A DNA stretch of 22,338 bases from Erysipelotrichaceae bacterium (GTDB lineage: Bacteria; Bacillota_I; Bacilli_A; Erysipelotrichales; Coprobacillaceae), in contig JAJQDJ010000084.1 of assembly GCA_021202205.1 (NCBI GenBank), forward strand, positions 1 through 22,338. Reading direction: 5' to 3'. Positions 22,318 to 22,338 of this stretch are shown here, piece by piece. The notes under the pieces are model-generated. The model was given only the letters and a program-made list of their open reading frames with translations. It had not been told where the DNA came from and made no database searches. How positions within the stretch are numbered: position 1 is the first letter of the stretch; each line of letters starts with the position of its first letter. The position numbers and the translations under genes were made by a program.

Positions 22318-22338
22318 AAAAAATTTAATTTTTATAGA

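Noticed and set aside
1..22338. A previously undescribed defence, mobile or biosynthetic system
   Set aside because: Nearly every gene is a recognisable conserved gene in a familiar order. No integrase, transposase, toxin-antitoxin pair, CRISPR repeats or cassette-like cluster was found.

Overview
The window looks like a chromosomal core region from a low-GC, AT-rich Firmicute. An Erysipelotrichales/Coprobacillaceae-type gut bacterium is my best guess, from base composition and protein style only. Gene content and order follow three blocks that I know from Bacillus subtilis. No phage, insertion sequence, CRISPR array, tRNA or rRNA was seen.

Layout. (1) 1-1254: a perfect 32-bp palindrome, then an HU gene and a YugP-type membrane metallopeptidase, each closed by its own terminator. 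(2) 1255-7306: ypmB-like, dnaD and nth run rightward and meet ponA and recU running leftward, with a shared terminator between them; gpsB and the RNase P RNA gene follow. This is the B. subtilis ypmB..dnaD-nth / ponA-recU / gpsB-rnpB neighbourhood without aspB-asnS. (3) 7366-10540: rodZ, pgsA, a damaged cinA C-terminal-domain gene and recA. The cinA-like gene is split by a 14-bp tandem duplication; removing one copy restores a 144-codon frame. (4) 10600-20757: a complete alanine T-box leader and alaS, then ireB, ruvX, yrzB, a lactonase-family gene with its own promoter and terminator, mltG, trmR, trhP1, trhP2, udk and greA. Apart from the lactonase insertion this is the B. subtilis alaS-yrzL-yrrK-yrzB-yrrL-yrrM-yrrN-yrrO-udk-greA order. 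(5) 20772-22317: a leftward small membrane-protein gene with an apparent single-base frameshift in a T6 tract, a YetF/DUF421 membrane protein, and an Spx-family regulator with an unusual cysteine-containing C-terminal tail.

The genes combine cell-wall synthesis and shape (ponA, gpsB, rodZ, mltG), DNA repair, recombination and replication start-up (nth, recU, recA, ruvX, dnaD, HU), tRNA function (rnpB, alaS, and trmR-trhP1-trhP2 for 5-hydroxy/5-methoxyuridine at position 34), transcription (greA, spx) and nucleotide salvage (udk). Genes are packed tightly. Many start codons overlap the previous stop, and nearly every terminator hairpin begins at or inside a stop codon.

I found no convincing new multi-gene system. 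The best leads are the 14-bp duplication in the cinA-like gene, the T6 frameshift in the small membrane gene, the extended Spx tail, the lactonase insertion and the left-end palindrome. All assignments come from reading motifs and gene order by eye; no database search was run.
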